Assembly: GCF_003285005.1 (NCBI RefSeq) | Contig: NZ_QMFA01000013.1 | Location: forward strand, 94,692-158,691 | DNA length: 64,000 bases | Origin: Paenibacillus sp. YN15 | GTDB taxonomy: Bacteria > Bacillota > Bacilli > Paenibacillales > NBRC-103111 | Direction: 5' to 3' | Part shown: piece after piece, positions 15,746-23,210 of the stretch | Layout of the letters: each line of letters opens with the position of its first letter | Numbering within the stretch: the stretch's first letter is position 1 | The notes under the pieces: generated by a model | What the model saw: the letters and a program-made list of their open reading frames with translations, nothing else | Databases searched by the model: none | Told to the model about the DNA's origin: nothing | Program-made: the position numbers and the translations under genes

Positions 15746-15870
15746 GCGTTTGTTCACATATCAGAAAGTATTAAATTCCGAGGAGAGGGAGCCCTTTTTA
15801 CTTTGTTGGAGGGGGGGGATTGTTACCGGCTTACAGCCCCGCTGCGGCAACTGTCTGCCCCTTGCGGATT

Positions 15871-16055
15871 CTAACGGAGGCAAAAGACCTTATTTTGCCG
15901 AAAAACGGTGTTTGGAAATTCTAACGGCGGTGGGAGACGGTATTTGGAGCTTTTCCGTCCCTCCGCATGATCGTTGCCGCAAATAGCGGCTGTAGCCGCC
16001 GTTAGAAGATTGGAACCGCTCTTTTGGGACAAATAGCGGCTCTGACCGCCGTTAG
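15871..16055. repeat. Four-unit intergenic island B
   Basis: Four 26-27 bp units: 15871 and 15921 (plus), 15980 and 16030 (minus). Plus-form arms are CTAACGGCGG and GCCGCTATTTG around about six variable bases; unit 1 is the most divergent. Start spacing is 50, 59 and 50 bp. The island lies just after the terminator at 15721. Confidence 0.85.
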
Positions 16056-16252
16056 AAAGCGGGGGAACCGCCTATGTCTCACCAACTGCAGAGCATAGCG
16101 GATCATCCAACCCATAATCACCCGATCACCACCGATGCCACCGATGTAAGCGCCACGCCGGTAAACCTGCCAGTCTGAAAGACGGAAGCTCCCATTTTTT
16201 TAGAATATCAGTAACTACCATTGTCCTCGCCTCCGTAGCATCGACCAATGTT

Positions 16253-16434
16253 ATCATGCAAAAGTGCAGTTATTTTTAGGCGCTAACCCTCTATCTCGCT
16301 CTCATAATGCAAAAGTGCACTTATTTTCGCTTAAAACCGCCAAAAGGCTAAAATTCGCGTGAATAGATGTACTTTTGCATTTAGACCCTCCATTCCAGCC
16401 GCTGACCCATAAAATAAATGTACTTTTGCATTAT
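16253..16434. repeat. Four-unit intergenic island C
   Basis: Four 24-bp units: 16253 and 16304 (plus), 16361 and 16411 (minus), reading ATAATGCAAAAG then TRCANTTATTTT. Start spacing is 51, 57 and 50 bp. The unit sequence is unlike islands B, D and F, yet the geometry is the same. Confidence 0.87.
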
Positions 16435-17129
16435 CGATCCTCCATATTATTCCACATCCCCAATATCCCGCCACTATCTACCATACATCGGAGATGTTGT
16501 CGCTAAAAGCGGATAACAGCAATGTGGAATTGGAAGCGGAATGTGCCCGCGGCAGACAATGAGGGCTTCTGAGTCCCTTTAAAACATCATTTTTCCAAAG
16601 AGATAGCTGAGTAGTTACATAATCGCTGGGGGAAGGGAGCCCTTTCGAAGTGGGGCGCTTTCCCTCGGGTGGTGGGGTGATCTGAAAGTGTGTAAGCGGC
16701 AAAACAATGTCTGTTATTTGCATGAAAGGCGGAAAATCGACCGAATAGCGACATGAAATGTCTGCTAAGGGCTTCATTTTCAGTGGGAATCAGGGTCTTT
16801 TGGAGGACATTGCCGATATTTTATTTGTTGCCCGCTATCATGCACTCACCTGATGAATCCCTGTTTGAATCAGAGGCGGCGGGTAGAACGCTTCGACTGC
16901 GGCTATGCAAACATAAACCTGGGTGGGCATCCCTTATTATGGGTAAGCCGCAGGTTGCCAAAGGACGCCGCAGGCGTTTTTCTTACCACATCAGAATGTG
17001 TAAGTTCTTTACAGTGCTAAAGTGCGTAAGGAAAACATTCTGATTGGCGATAAAAACTTCCGCTTAACGCGGTCGCTCCTCCTCGAAATACTCCGATAGG
17101 AGTTTTTCTCAACGCCGGCGCGGCCGGCT
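16435..17129. other. Non-coding gap with RNA-like structure at 16916-17044
   Basis: No convincing gene. At 16916-16956 a compound stem can form (AACCTG/CAGGTT outside, GGC/GCC and CCC/GGG inside), directly followed by a small terminator-like hairpin, ACGCC/GGCGT plus TTTT, ending at 16984. ATCAGAATGT (16990-16999) and its exact complement ACATTCTGAT (17035-17044) form a 10-bp inverted repeat. ACTCC/GGAGT followed by TTTTT lies near 17093-17106. I could not assign the structure to a known riboswitch class. Confidence 0.35.
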
Positions 17130-18050
17130 TCAGCCGGAAGGGGGAAACCAGTGGCGGTAGGTTTCCTCCAGCCCCTGGCGGAAGCTGACTGCGGGCTGCC
17201 AATGGAGCCGCTTCTGCGCCTTAGCGTTGGCCAGACAGCTGTGCCGGATGTCGCCGGGCCGGGCGGGCCCGTACTGCACCTGCACGCCGCCGGGATGCAG
17301 CTCCCGGAGCAGCCGGGTGATATGGTTGACGGAGGTAGTGTGCCCCGTGCTGATCTGGAAGGTCTCCCCGTCTCCCGCCTCCACCGCCGCCAGGTTGGCC
17401 GCCACCACATCCCGGACATAGATGAAATCCCGGGTTTGTTCGCCGTCCCCGTGAATCCGCAGGGGTTCGTTTTTGGCCAGCTTCTCCATGAACAAGGCGA
17501 TGACGCCGCCTTCCCCCTTGGCCGTCTGGCCGGGGCCGTAGACATTGCCGTACCGCAGAACGGTGTAGGGCAGGCCGTGCAGACGCCGGAACACCTCCAG
17601 GTACTGCTCGCCCGCCCATTTGGACATGCCATAGAAGGAGATGGGCTGGGGCGGGTCCTCCTCGGTTATCCGCTCCCGGCTTAATTCCCCGTAAACGGCG
17701 GAAGTGGAGGAGAAAATCAGCTTGCGGACCTGAGCTGCCCGACATGCCTTGAGAATCCGGGCCGTCCCGATGATGTTAATGGCCGCATCCGTGTCCGGCT
17801 CCTTAATGGAGCGTTGAACATCCGCCTGGGCGGCCAAATGGAACACGATGTCCGGCCGGATGGCGGCAATCCGTTCCTCCGCCTCCGGCTGACGGATATC
17901 CACAATATGAAGGGCGGCCCCCTGGGGAACCTTGGAGGCATGGCCCGTGGACAGATCGTCCATAACATGGACCTCCCATTGCCGCTCCAGCAGCTCCCTG
18001 GCCAGGTGGGAACCGATAAAGCCTGCGCCTCCCGTAACGATTGCTTTCAT
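17130..18050 (-). CDS. UDP-glucose 4-epimerase-like SDR
   Basis: 306 residues on the minus strand, ATG after GAAGGAGGAAGC. Extended SDR of the GalE/WbpP type: TGGAGFIGSHLARELL for NAD, FHLAAQADVQRSI, FSSTSAVYGE with the catalytic serine/threonine, ISFYGMSK (YxxxK), LRYGNVYGPGQ and DFIYVRDVV. It probably interconverts a UDP-hexose or UDP-HexNAc C4 epimer pair. It is opposite in direction to the cluster but lies at its edge and may supply a donor sugar. The substrate cannot be decided by eye. Confidence 0.85.
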   Translation of the reverse strand: MKAIVTGGAGFIGSHLARELLERQWEVHVMDDLSTGHASKVPQGAALHIVDIRQPEAEERIAAIRPDIVFHLAAQADVQRSIKEPDTDAAINIIGTARILKACRAAQVRKLIFSSTSAVYGELSRERITEEDPPQPISFYGMSKWAGEQYLEVFRRLHGLPYTVLRYGNVYGPGQTAKGEGGVIALFMEKLAKNEPLRIHGDGEQTRDFIYVRDVVAANLAAVEAGDGETFQISTGHTTSVNHITRLLRELHPGGVQVQYGPARPGDIRHSCLANAKAQKRLHWQPAVSFRQGLEETYRHWFPPSG

Positions 18051-18321
18051 GCCGCTTCCTCCTTCACAAAAAACAGGGCTGCTGCGCGCCGGGTTTAAGG
18101 CAAATCCGTGCAGGCTGGCTCCCGCGGCGCGCCGATAGACTATCCTACGCTGCTTTCGATTGGCGCGTACAAGACATCAGCCCGGCCGCGGGATTTTTGG
18201 CTGTCTGCAGGGAGCGGGGCATGAAGGACAAAGCTGTTTTGTTCCAATTTTTGGCCGGCTGCATATGCTGTGAATGACGGGTACACGATTGCGCATTTCC
18301 GTGAAAAAAGGGAGTGAGGGA

Positions 18322-18609
18322 ATGAACGAACGCATCGACTGGGTCCTGCACCATATGGCCAAATCTCACCGTGAGCTGGCCCGCATTCTGAAGGCGGAGC
18401 GGGATTTGGCCTGCCATGCGGCAGGGCTGGTGATCAATATCCCCCATGCCCATATGGCCGGCGCAGGGGTGGACAGCGTGAAGAGCCAGTCTCACGATCT
18501 GTCCAAGAATATTGCCGTTTATTTGAACGGTCTGGCGGATTTGGAGGAGGCCTTGGCGGAAAATCTGGAGCCGGTGATTAAGGAGCTTCAAGGCCAAGAG
18601 GAAGAATGA
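18322..18609 (+). CDS. Small helical protein, first of three paralogues
   Basis: 95 residues, ATG after GGGAGTGAGGG. Two long amphipathic segments are visible: residues 1-28 (IDWVLHHMAKSHRELARILKAE) and about 56-90 (SHDLSKNIAVYLNGLADLEEALAENLEPVIKEL), separated by a linker with NIPHAHMAG. The products at 18625 and 18954 have the same plan, an LD-L--(L/M)A-S----(L/I) segment and then a second helix. A helical hairpin bundle is likely. No family name was recognised and there is no signal peptide. The linkage to the glycan cluster is by position only. Confidence 0.65.
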   Translation: MNERIDWVLHHMAKSHRELARILKAERDLACHAAGLVINIPHAHMAGAGVDSVKSQSHDLSKNIAVYLNGLADLEEALAENLEPVIKELQGQEEE

Positions 18610-18624
18610 GAGGAGGAGGCGTAC

Positions 18625-18957
18625 ATGAAACGCGGTGAGACTCTGCTCGATATGCTGGAATCATCGGCGCTGATGCAGGAGCATATTTCGGTGATTCTGG
18701 AGGCCAAGGCGCTGGAGGCGGAGCAGCGCCGGGCATGGGTATGCGGGCACATGCGCGAAAGCTGCTATCCCGGCTGCGAGGAATTCCACAAGAACGCTCT
18801 GGAGCTGCATGAGAACATCGTGGAGGTGATCGCAGGCATCACCCGGATGGAGCAGGGGCTTGCCAAGAATCTGGGGATTCTGATTCAGAAGGAAGAATCG
18901 GAGGGAACCGGAGGCAGTCTGGCGGATCTGTTCGGCGATTCGGGAGATGACGCATGA
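18625..18957 (+). CDS. Small helical protein, second of three paralogues
   Basis: 110 residues, ATG after GAGGAGGAGG, 15 bp after the previous stop. It repeats the two-helix plan: ETLLDMLESSALMQEHISVILEAKA, a cysteine-containing linker (VCGHMRESCYPGCEEF), then ELHENIVEVIAGITRMEQGLAKNLGILIQ. The three linker cysteines plus histidine could bind a metal or form disulfides, which the sister proteins lack. An acidic C-terminus (ADLFGDSGDDA) ends the protein. The stop overlaps the next start by 4 bp. Confidence 0.65.
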   Translation: MKRGETLLDMLESSALMQEHISVILEAKALEAEQRRAWVCGHMRESCYPGCEEFHKNALELHENIVEVIAGITRMEQGLAKNLGILIQKEESEGTGGSLADLFGDSGDDA

Positions 18958-19247
18958 CGCCCAAGGAGCGGGAGATGGAGATCAGGCTGGATATCCTCAG
19001 TTCGCTGGCCCGGAGCCAGCGTGCCCTGGCGGATATGCTGGAGGGCATCGCCGCCCTGACGCTGGATTCTCCCGAGGCTGCGGAACAGCTCAGACGCCAG
19101 GCGGAGGTGCTGGTCCGGCATCAGACGGTTCTGGCGGAGAAGCTGTACGGTATCCGGATTTCCCTGATCGTGAAGGGAAAGCCCGGCAAGGTGTGGCTGT
19201 CGGGGAAGCTGCGGCGGGGAGCCGGATGCGGCTGCCGGAGAAAGTGA
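18954..19247 (+). CDS. Small helical protein, third of three paralogues
   Basis: 97 residues; its ATG overlaps the upstream stop (ATGA), so translation is probably coupled. The helical plan is kept (IRLDILSSLARSQRALADMLEGIAAL, then SPEAAEQLRRQAEVLVRHQTVLAEKLYGI). The C-terminus is basic and ends in GCGCRRK, unlike the acidic tail of its neighbour. Opposite tail charges suggest the three form one complex. Function unknown. Confidence 0.65.
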   Translation: MTPKEREMEIRLDILSSLARSQRALADMLEGIAALTLDSPEAAEQLRRQAEVLVRHQTVLAEKLYGIRISLIVKGKPGKVWLSGKLRRGAGCGCRRK

Positions 19248-19304
19248 GCCGGCCAGATGGAGGGGCGGTGCGGGCCGGCAGAAGTGAAGCGGATGCTATA
19301 ACGG

Positions 19305-19340
19305 AAATAACCCAGTGCCGGGGCGGACTGGGTTATTTGT
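19305..19340 (+). terminator. Hairpin terminator
   Basis: AAATAACCCAGT and ACTGGGTTATTT form a perfect 12-bp stem with a 10-base loop, then GTTGTTG. It ends the three-gene operon. Confidence 0.75.
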
Positions 19341-19383
19341 TGTTGCGTTAAGCATACGCGGCGCCGCTTCTGGCGATCCGTCT

Positions 19384-19570
19384 TTTATCCGGACCGAGGT
19401 TCCGTTATCACGACGAAAAACCTCGTTTTCCCATTTATGCGGACTGTGGTTCCGTTATGCGACTGCAAAATGCGATATTGGGCGCCTCCAGAGACAAATA
19501 ACGCATCGTCTGTCCGCGAAATGCTCAAAAGGGAGCAATTTTGAAAAATAGCGGATCGTCTGTCCGGACA
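19384..19570. repeat. Four-unit intergenic island D
   Basis: Four 26-bp units at 19384, 19434, 19495 and 19545; the first two read TTTATGCGGAC...CCGTTAT, the last two are the reverse, (A/C)AAATARCG...GTCCG. Start spacing is 50, 61 and 50 bp. It lies right after the terminator at 19305. Confidence 0.83.
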
Positions 19571-19587
19571 GCCCCCGTCCTGCTCCA

Positions 19588-20673
19588 TTATCTCTTCGAC
19601 CTTATTTGCTGAAACCGCATCAGTATCCGCTTTTTCTTAATAATGCCCACCAGCTCCGCGGCGGCTACCACGAATAAGGATATCAGAATCATGACACAAA
19701 CCGTGGTAACCTGGGATTCCGACGCTTTAGTCAGAATAATGGCGCAGGCGCCGAAAAAACAGGAGATGCCGTACATGACATATACCGCCTGCTTTTTGGT
19801 TAAGCCGTAGTCCACCAGATTATGATGGAGATGCCCCCGGTCGGCAAGGTAGACAGGCTTATGATTCAGCCAGCGCCGGGTCATTGCCAGCAAGGTGTCA
19901 AACAGGGGAACCCCCATAATGACGATGGGGATGATGAACGAAACAAACACCGCTTGCTTGAAGCCCATGATGGACATGGTGGCAAGGAAAAAGCCGATGA
20001 ACGCCGATCCGGACTCGCCCATAAAAATTCTCGCCGGCTCAAAGTTGAAGAACAGGAACCCCACCAGACTGCCAAGCAAAACACTGCACAACAGCACAAC
20101 GGGCAAATTGCCGGTGATCAATGCGATAATGATGGTGGTAATTAGCGCAATGGCGCTAACCCCGCCGGCCAGCCCGTCCAAGCCGTCAATCCAGTTCACG
20201 GCGTTAATCACGCCCATAATCCAGAACATGGTCAGAGGGATGGAAATCCATACAGGAAAGAAAAAATCATTCCCAAAAGGGATATGTATTTGATCAATCG
20301 TCAGGCCGGAACCAACCACCACCAGCGTGGCGATGAATTGCCCCAAGGCTTTCCACTTGGCCGACAAGGTATATTTATCATCCAAAATTCCGGTTATTTC
20401 GATGATCAAGGCTGCCAGGAGAATTCCGGCGATGGTGCTTTTATCCATATGAAACCATGGCAGCAGCAGAAGCAAGGCGATCATAAAGGAGGAGAAAATT
20501 GCGACTCCGCCCAGTCTGGGCATGATGGAATGATGCATGGTGCGCTCATTGGGAACAGCAACTGCTTTTAAGAAATGAGATAGCCGGATGACCAAGGGCA
20601 TGAACAAAAATAACAGTAATAGCGATAAACCAAATCCAATGGGAGCGATTATGTACACTGTTAAAACCCTCAT
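19588..20673 (-). CDS. Undecaprenyl-phosphate HexNAc-1-P transferase, TagO/WecA family
   Basis: 361 residues, about eleven membrane segments. Family motifs are all present: VPNERTMHHSIMPRLGGVAIF, GILDDKYTLSAKWKALGQ (the DD pair), NAVNWIDGLDGLAGG, FMGESGSAFIGF and the basic cytoplasmic loop RRWLNHKPVYLADRGHLHHNLVDYG. The enzyme moves GlcNAc-1-P or a related sugar from UDP to undecaprenyl phosphate and starts teichoic acid or other surface-polymer synthesis. No clear ribosome binding site precedes the ATG; a later GTG in the VLTVYII stretch is possible. A structured leader with its own promoter and terminator lies upstream. The gene name tagO or wecA cannot be decided here. Confidence 0.9.
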   Translation of the reverse strand: MRVLTVYIIAPIGFGLSLLLLFLFMPLVIRLSHFLKAVAVPNERTMHHSIMPRLGGVAIFSSFMIALLLLLPWFHMDKSTIAGILLAALIIEITGILDDKYTLSAKWKALGQFIATLVVVGSGLTIDQIHIPFGNDFFFPVWISIPLTMFWIMGVINAVNWIDGLDGLAGGVSAIALITTIIIALITGNLPVVLLCSVLLGSLVGFLFFNFEPARIFMGESGSAFIGFFLATMSIMGFKQAVFVSFIIPIVIMGVPLFDTLLAMTRRWLNHKPVYLADRGHLHHNLVDYGLTKKQAVYVMYGISCFFGACAIILTKASESQVTTVCVMILISLFVVAAAELVGIIKKKRILMRFQQIRSKR

Positions 20674-20733
20674 TTCGATTCATATTTACATAATCTATTT
20701 TTACCACACTTGATTGTTGGTTACAATTGTCCA

Positions 20734-20907
20734 CAAAAAAAGCCGCAGTATGCGGCTCTATCAAAATTTGGTATAATAATTGAAATAGACCGCCCCCCTC
20801 GCCAAGGTGCGCGGTCCATTCTTGTGACGCAATACCCGAAGCCGACCGCCTTTCAAGCGGTTGCTGCACACTGAGGGGCTGTTAGCGCAGCTCCTCTTTA
20901 TCATTCT
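20734..20907 (-). ncRNA. Structured leader or small RNA upstream of TagO-like gene
   Basis: On the minus strand, after the promoter at 20914-20942, three stems follow: GAGG-a-GCTG/CAGC-c-CCTC, ACCGC/GCGGT, and GACCGC/GCGGTC. A strong terminator (AGCCGCA-tac-TGCGGCT then seven T) ends at about 20734. The GCGGTC arm of the second stem can instead pair with the GACCGC arm of the third, an arrangement typical of attenuators. The transferase gene starts about 60 bp further on. It could be a cis-acting leader or a free small RNA of about 170 nt. Confidence 0.45.
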
Positions 20908-20913
20908 ACCCAC

Positions 20914-20942
20914 AGTATAGCACACCTATGACCGTTTGTCTT
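20914..20942 (-). promoter_or_regulatory. Candidate sigma-A promoter for leader RNA
   Basis: Minus strand AAGACA (-35) and TATACT (-10, preceded by TGC as in extended -10) with 17-bp spacing. Confidence 0.6.
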
Positions 20943-20997
20943 ACCCTGTAAGACGAATGAATGGGAAGAATTTCTGTCCATCCGGGGGTGAGAGGCC

Positions 20998-21330
20998 TTG
21001 CAAACCAGGCAGGAAGCCATTGATTATTGTTTAACGCTGGGGAATACGTATGAGGATTATCCGTTCCGCGACCCCAATTGGACCGTGATGCGGCATCGGG
21101 CCAACCGCAAAGTTTTTGCGTGGATTTTTGAGCGGAACGGCCTGATGTGGATCAACGTGAAATGCGGGCAGGGGTTCCTGGAGCTGTGGCGCCAGATGTT
21201 TCCTTCCGTCATTCCGGCGTACCATCTGAACAAGGAGCATTGGAACTCCATCATCCTGGACGGCACTGTACCGGAGGAAGAGATTCACGAGATGATTGGG
21301 CAAAGCTATGCCTTGACCCAAAAGAAATAG
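20998..21330 (+). CDS. MmcQ/YjbR family protein
   Basis: 110 residues with a TTG start behind GGGGGTGAGAGG. MmcQ/YjbR pattern: TRQEAIDYCLTLGNTYEDYPF, a TVMRHRANRKVFAWIF core, INVKCGQGFLELWRQMFPSVIPAYHLNKEHWNSIIL, and EIHEMIGQSYALTQKK. These small proteins have a CyaY-like fold and are thought to bind DNA; their physiological role is unclear. A single gene with its own terminator. Confidence 0.88.
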   Translation: MQTRQEAIDYCLTLGNTYEDYPFRDPNWTVMRHRANRKVFAWIFERNGLMWINVKCGQGFLELWRQMFPSVIPAYHLNKEHWNSIILDGTVPEEEIHEMIGQSYALTQKK

Positions 21331-21370
21331 AGCCGCGGGACCTGTTGAGGCCCCAGCGGCTTTGTTTTTA
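21331..21370 (+). terminator. Hairpin terminator
   Basis: AGCCGC-GG and CC-GCGGCT pair, followed by TTGTTTTT. It may serve both the MmcQ-like gene and the convergent alarmone synthetase gene. Confidence 0.75.
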
Positions 21371-22108
21371 CCATTTCTGCGAATTCGCCAGCTTCAGCAA
21401 CGCCTGGGGAATGGTGATGTCCTGGTTCAGGAGAAGCAGCGTCTCCGGAGCATGTGCCCCTTGGGACACGTCGGTGAGCTTGATGGTTTCAATTTCCTTG
21501 TGCAGCTTTTCCATCTTCATATCCAGGGCCATGGCCGAATTGGCGGCATCGGTCAGTTCATCCAGCAGGCGCTTGGGGACGGAGCCTTCATACTTATAGA
21601 AAATTTTGTGCTCCAGGCTGGCCCAAAAATCCATCGCAATGGTCCGGATCTGCACCTCCACATACACCAGCTCCTGCCGGTCCGACATAAAGACGGGAAC
21701 CTGGAGAATCAGGTGAAGGCTGCGGTAGCCGTTGGGCTTGGGATGTTTGATGTAGTCCTTCACCTCGACCACCGTAATATCCTCCTGGCTTTGCAGCATG
21801 CTGCTGATCCAGTAAATATCCTCGGTGAAGGAGCAGGTAATGCGCAGGCCCGCAATATCCCGGATGTTTTCCTTGATGCTGGAAAGGGAATCGCCCACGC
21901 CCTTGCGGGCCAGCTTCTTCAGAATACTTTCCGGCGACTTGACCCGGGATTTGGTATGCTCTATGGGGTTATATTCATGCAGGGAATGAAATTCGTCGTT
22001 CAAAATTCTGATTTTGGTTTCGAGCTCCTCCAGAGCAAACTTGTACATCATCATAAACCGGGTCAGATTATGTTTGAGCGTTCTAAGCTGTTCAAACTGG
22101 TTGTCCAT
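21368..22108 (-). CDS. Small alarmone synthetase (RelA/SpoT domain, YjbM-like)
   Basis: 246 residues, ATG after AGGAG on the minus strand. It has only a (p)ppGpp synthetase domain, with no hydrolase or TGS regions: SRVKSPESILKKLARKG, the synthetase core RDIAGLRITCSF, KPNGYRSLHLIL, EVQIRTIAMDFWASLEHKIFYKY. This is the YjbM/RelQ type, which makes pppGpp, ppGpp or pGpp as a homotetramer in the cytoplasm. The C-terminal helix region is longer than in YjbM (211 residues). It stands alone, convergent with the MmcQ-like gene. Confidence 0.9.
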   Translation of the reverse strand: MDNQFEQLRTLKHNLTRFMMMYKFALEELETKIRILNDEFHSLHEYNPIEHTKSRVKSPESILKKLARKGVGDSLSSIKENIRDIAGLRITCSFTEDIYWISSMLQSQEDITVVEVKDYIKHPKPNGYRSLHLILQVPVFMSDRQELVYVEVQIRTIAMDFWASLEHKIFYKYEGSVPKRLLDELTDAANSAMALDMKMEKLHKEIETIKLTDVSQGAHAPETLLLLNQDITIPQALLKLANSQKW

Positions 22109-22488
22109 TTAAAGTCTCCTGTTCCACATATAAGTCCTCGAAGCCATGCGCTCTCATGGTGAAAGAACGCTTGGGGTATGACAATATTTTATCACGCGGA
22201 CAACGGGCAAGTAAATTGGATGAAACGGGAAGACTCCGCGAGCGGAACCAGCCCGGCTATAATCATTTTTAATGATTATGGATGAAAGCATTCCCGCAAT
22301 GATAGAATACACATACCGACATGCAACTAACTTTAAATAGGTGGAGCGCGAATTTTCCCACTCGATGATTGTCTGTCAGGATAACTGCATCGCTATCAAG
22401 CCCGGCGGGGATCAGCATCGCAACAAGGCTCCGCGGAGCTGGGACACCATCAACATCGACCAGTTCAGGTGTAAAGGAGCATTGAAAA
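22109..22488. other. Intergenic region, no confident gene
   Basis: About 380 bp between divergent genes. A GTG frame from about 22342 reads VEREFSHSMIVCQDNCIAIKPGG and runs into the methyltransferase start; DNCIAIKPG faintly recalls GH28 enzymes but this is too short to support. The rest shows no gene. Confidence 0.3.
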
Positions 22489-23181
22489 ATGGCGGATGGA
22501 GGAAGCAAGCTTTATGATGTTTGGTGGCAAAACCTTTCGGAAGGCGAGCAGCAAATGGAGGAGCGCCACCGCCAGGGCTGGCTGGAAATTATCCAGCTCG
22601 TACAGGAGGAGGATTTGCGGGGGATGTCTGTCCTCGATTTTGGCTGCAATCAAGGCGGCTTTCTGCGTTATCTGTACGAAAGAAAACCGTTTAAGGAGGG
22701 CTTTGGCACGGATTTGGCGCAAAAGTCAATCGTTCTTGCCAACGAGCGCAAAGGGGAGCTGCCGCTTTCTTATGTGGCAACCGACTCGCCTGAGCAATTT
22801 CCCCACCGGTTCGATCTGGCCTTCAGCTTGTCCGTAATTTACTTAATTGAAGATTTGCCCACTCATGCCCGCAAAATACGGCAAGCCTTAAAACCGGGCG
22901 GCGTGTATTACACCACCTTTACGGATTACACGGGGAACCCCAGCGCGGACCATTTCCGGCAGCAGATTCAGGCCAACAGTCTATTGAAGGCGAATATGCA
23001 TACACTGGATGATATCGCGTCCGCTTTTGTCAATGAAGGCTTTCAGGCCGAAATCCGCAGAAGGCAGCCCACGGGCTTTATCTCCGTCACGGCCAAGGAT
23101 AAATTTATGCTGAGCATTCGGGATAAGATGCAGGCCCAATACGAGCAAGCCTATCTGTTCCGGTTTGTAGCCCGGGTCTGA
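22489..23181 (+). CDS. SAM-dependent methyltransferase
   Basis: 230 residues, ATG with AAAGGAG upstream. Class I fold: SVLDFGCNQGGFLRYL binds SAM, GFGTDLAQKSI carries the acidic ribose contact, and FDLAFSLSVIYLIEDLPTHARKIRQALKPGGVYYTTFTDYTG covers strands 4 and 5. The C-terminal part (RRRQPTGFISVTAKDKFMLSIRDKMQAQYEQ) is probably a small-molecule cap. Substrate unknown. It is convergent with the AraC-type regulator and shows no operon partner. Confidence 0.85.
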   Translation: MADGGSKLYDVWWQNLSEGEQQMEERHRQGWLEIIQLVQEEDLRGMSVLDFGCNQGGFLRYLYERKPFKEGFGTDLAQKSIVLANERKGELPLSYVATDSPEQFPHRFDLAFSLSVIYLIEDLPTHARKIRQALKPGGVYYTTFTDYTGNPSADHFRQQIQANSLLKANMHTLDDIASAFVNEGFQAEIRRRQPTGFISVTAKDKFMLSIRDKMQAQYEQAYLFRFVARV

Positions 23182-23210
23182 CAACACGGTGCACTTCCTT
23201 CTCCCCAACA

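Noticed and set aside
16916..16984. c-di-GMP-I or cobalamin riboswitch
   Set aside because: GGTAAGCCGCAGGTTGCC resembles parts of these but the conserved cores (GEMM GCAAA/GAAA receptor, B12 box) are not in the right order.
16478..17043. Two frames of about 96-99 codons (minus 16478-16777, plus 16753-17043)
   Set aside because: No good ribosome binding site, odd composition, and no recognisable domain.
20770..20907. T-box leader before the TagO-like gene
   Set aside because: TGGACCGCG resembles the T-box sequence, but there is no Stem I/specifier arrangement and the gene is not a tRNA-linked one.
22342..22508. Frame reading VEREFSHSMIVCQDNCIAIKPGG before the methyltransferase gene
   Set aside because: DNCIAIKPG recalls GH28 enzymes, but about 55 codons with no other motif are not enough to call a gene or pseudogene.
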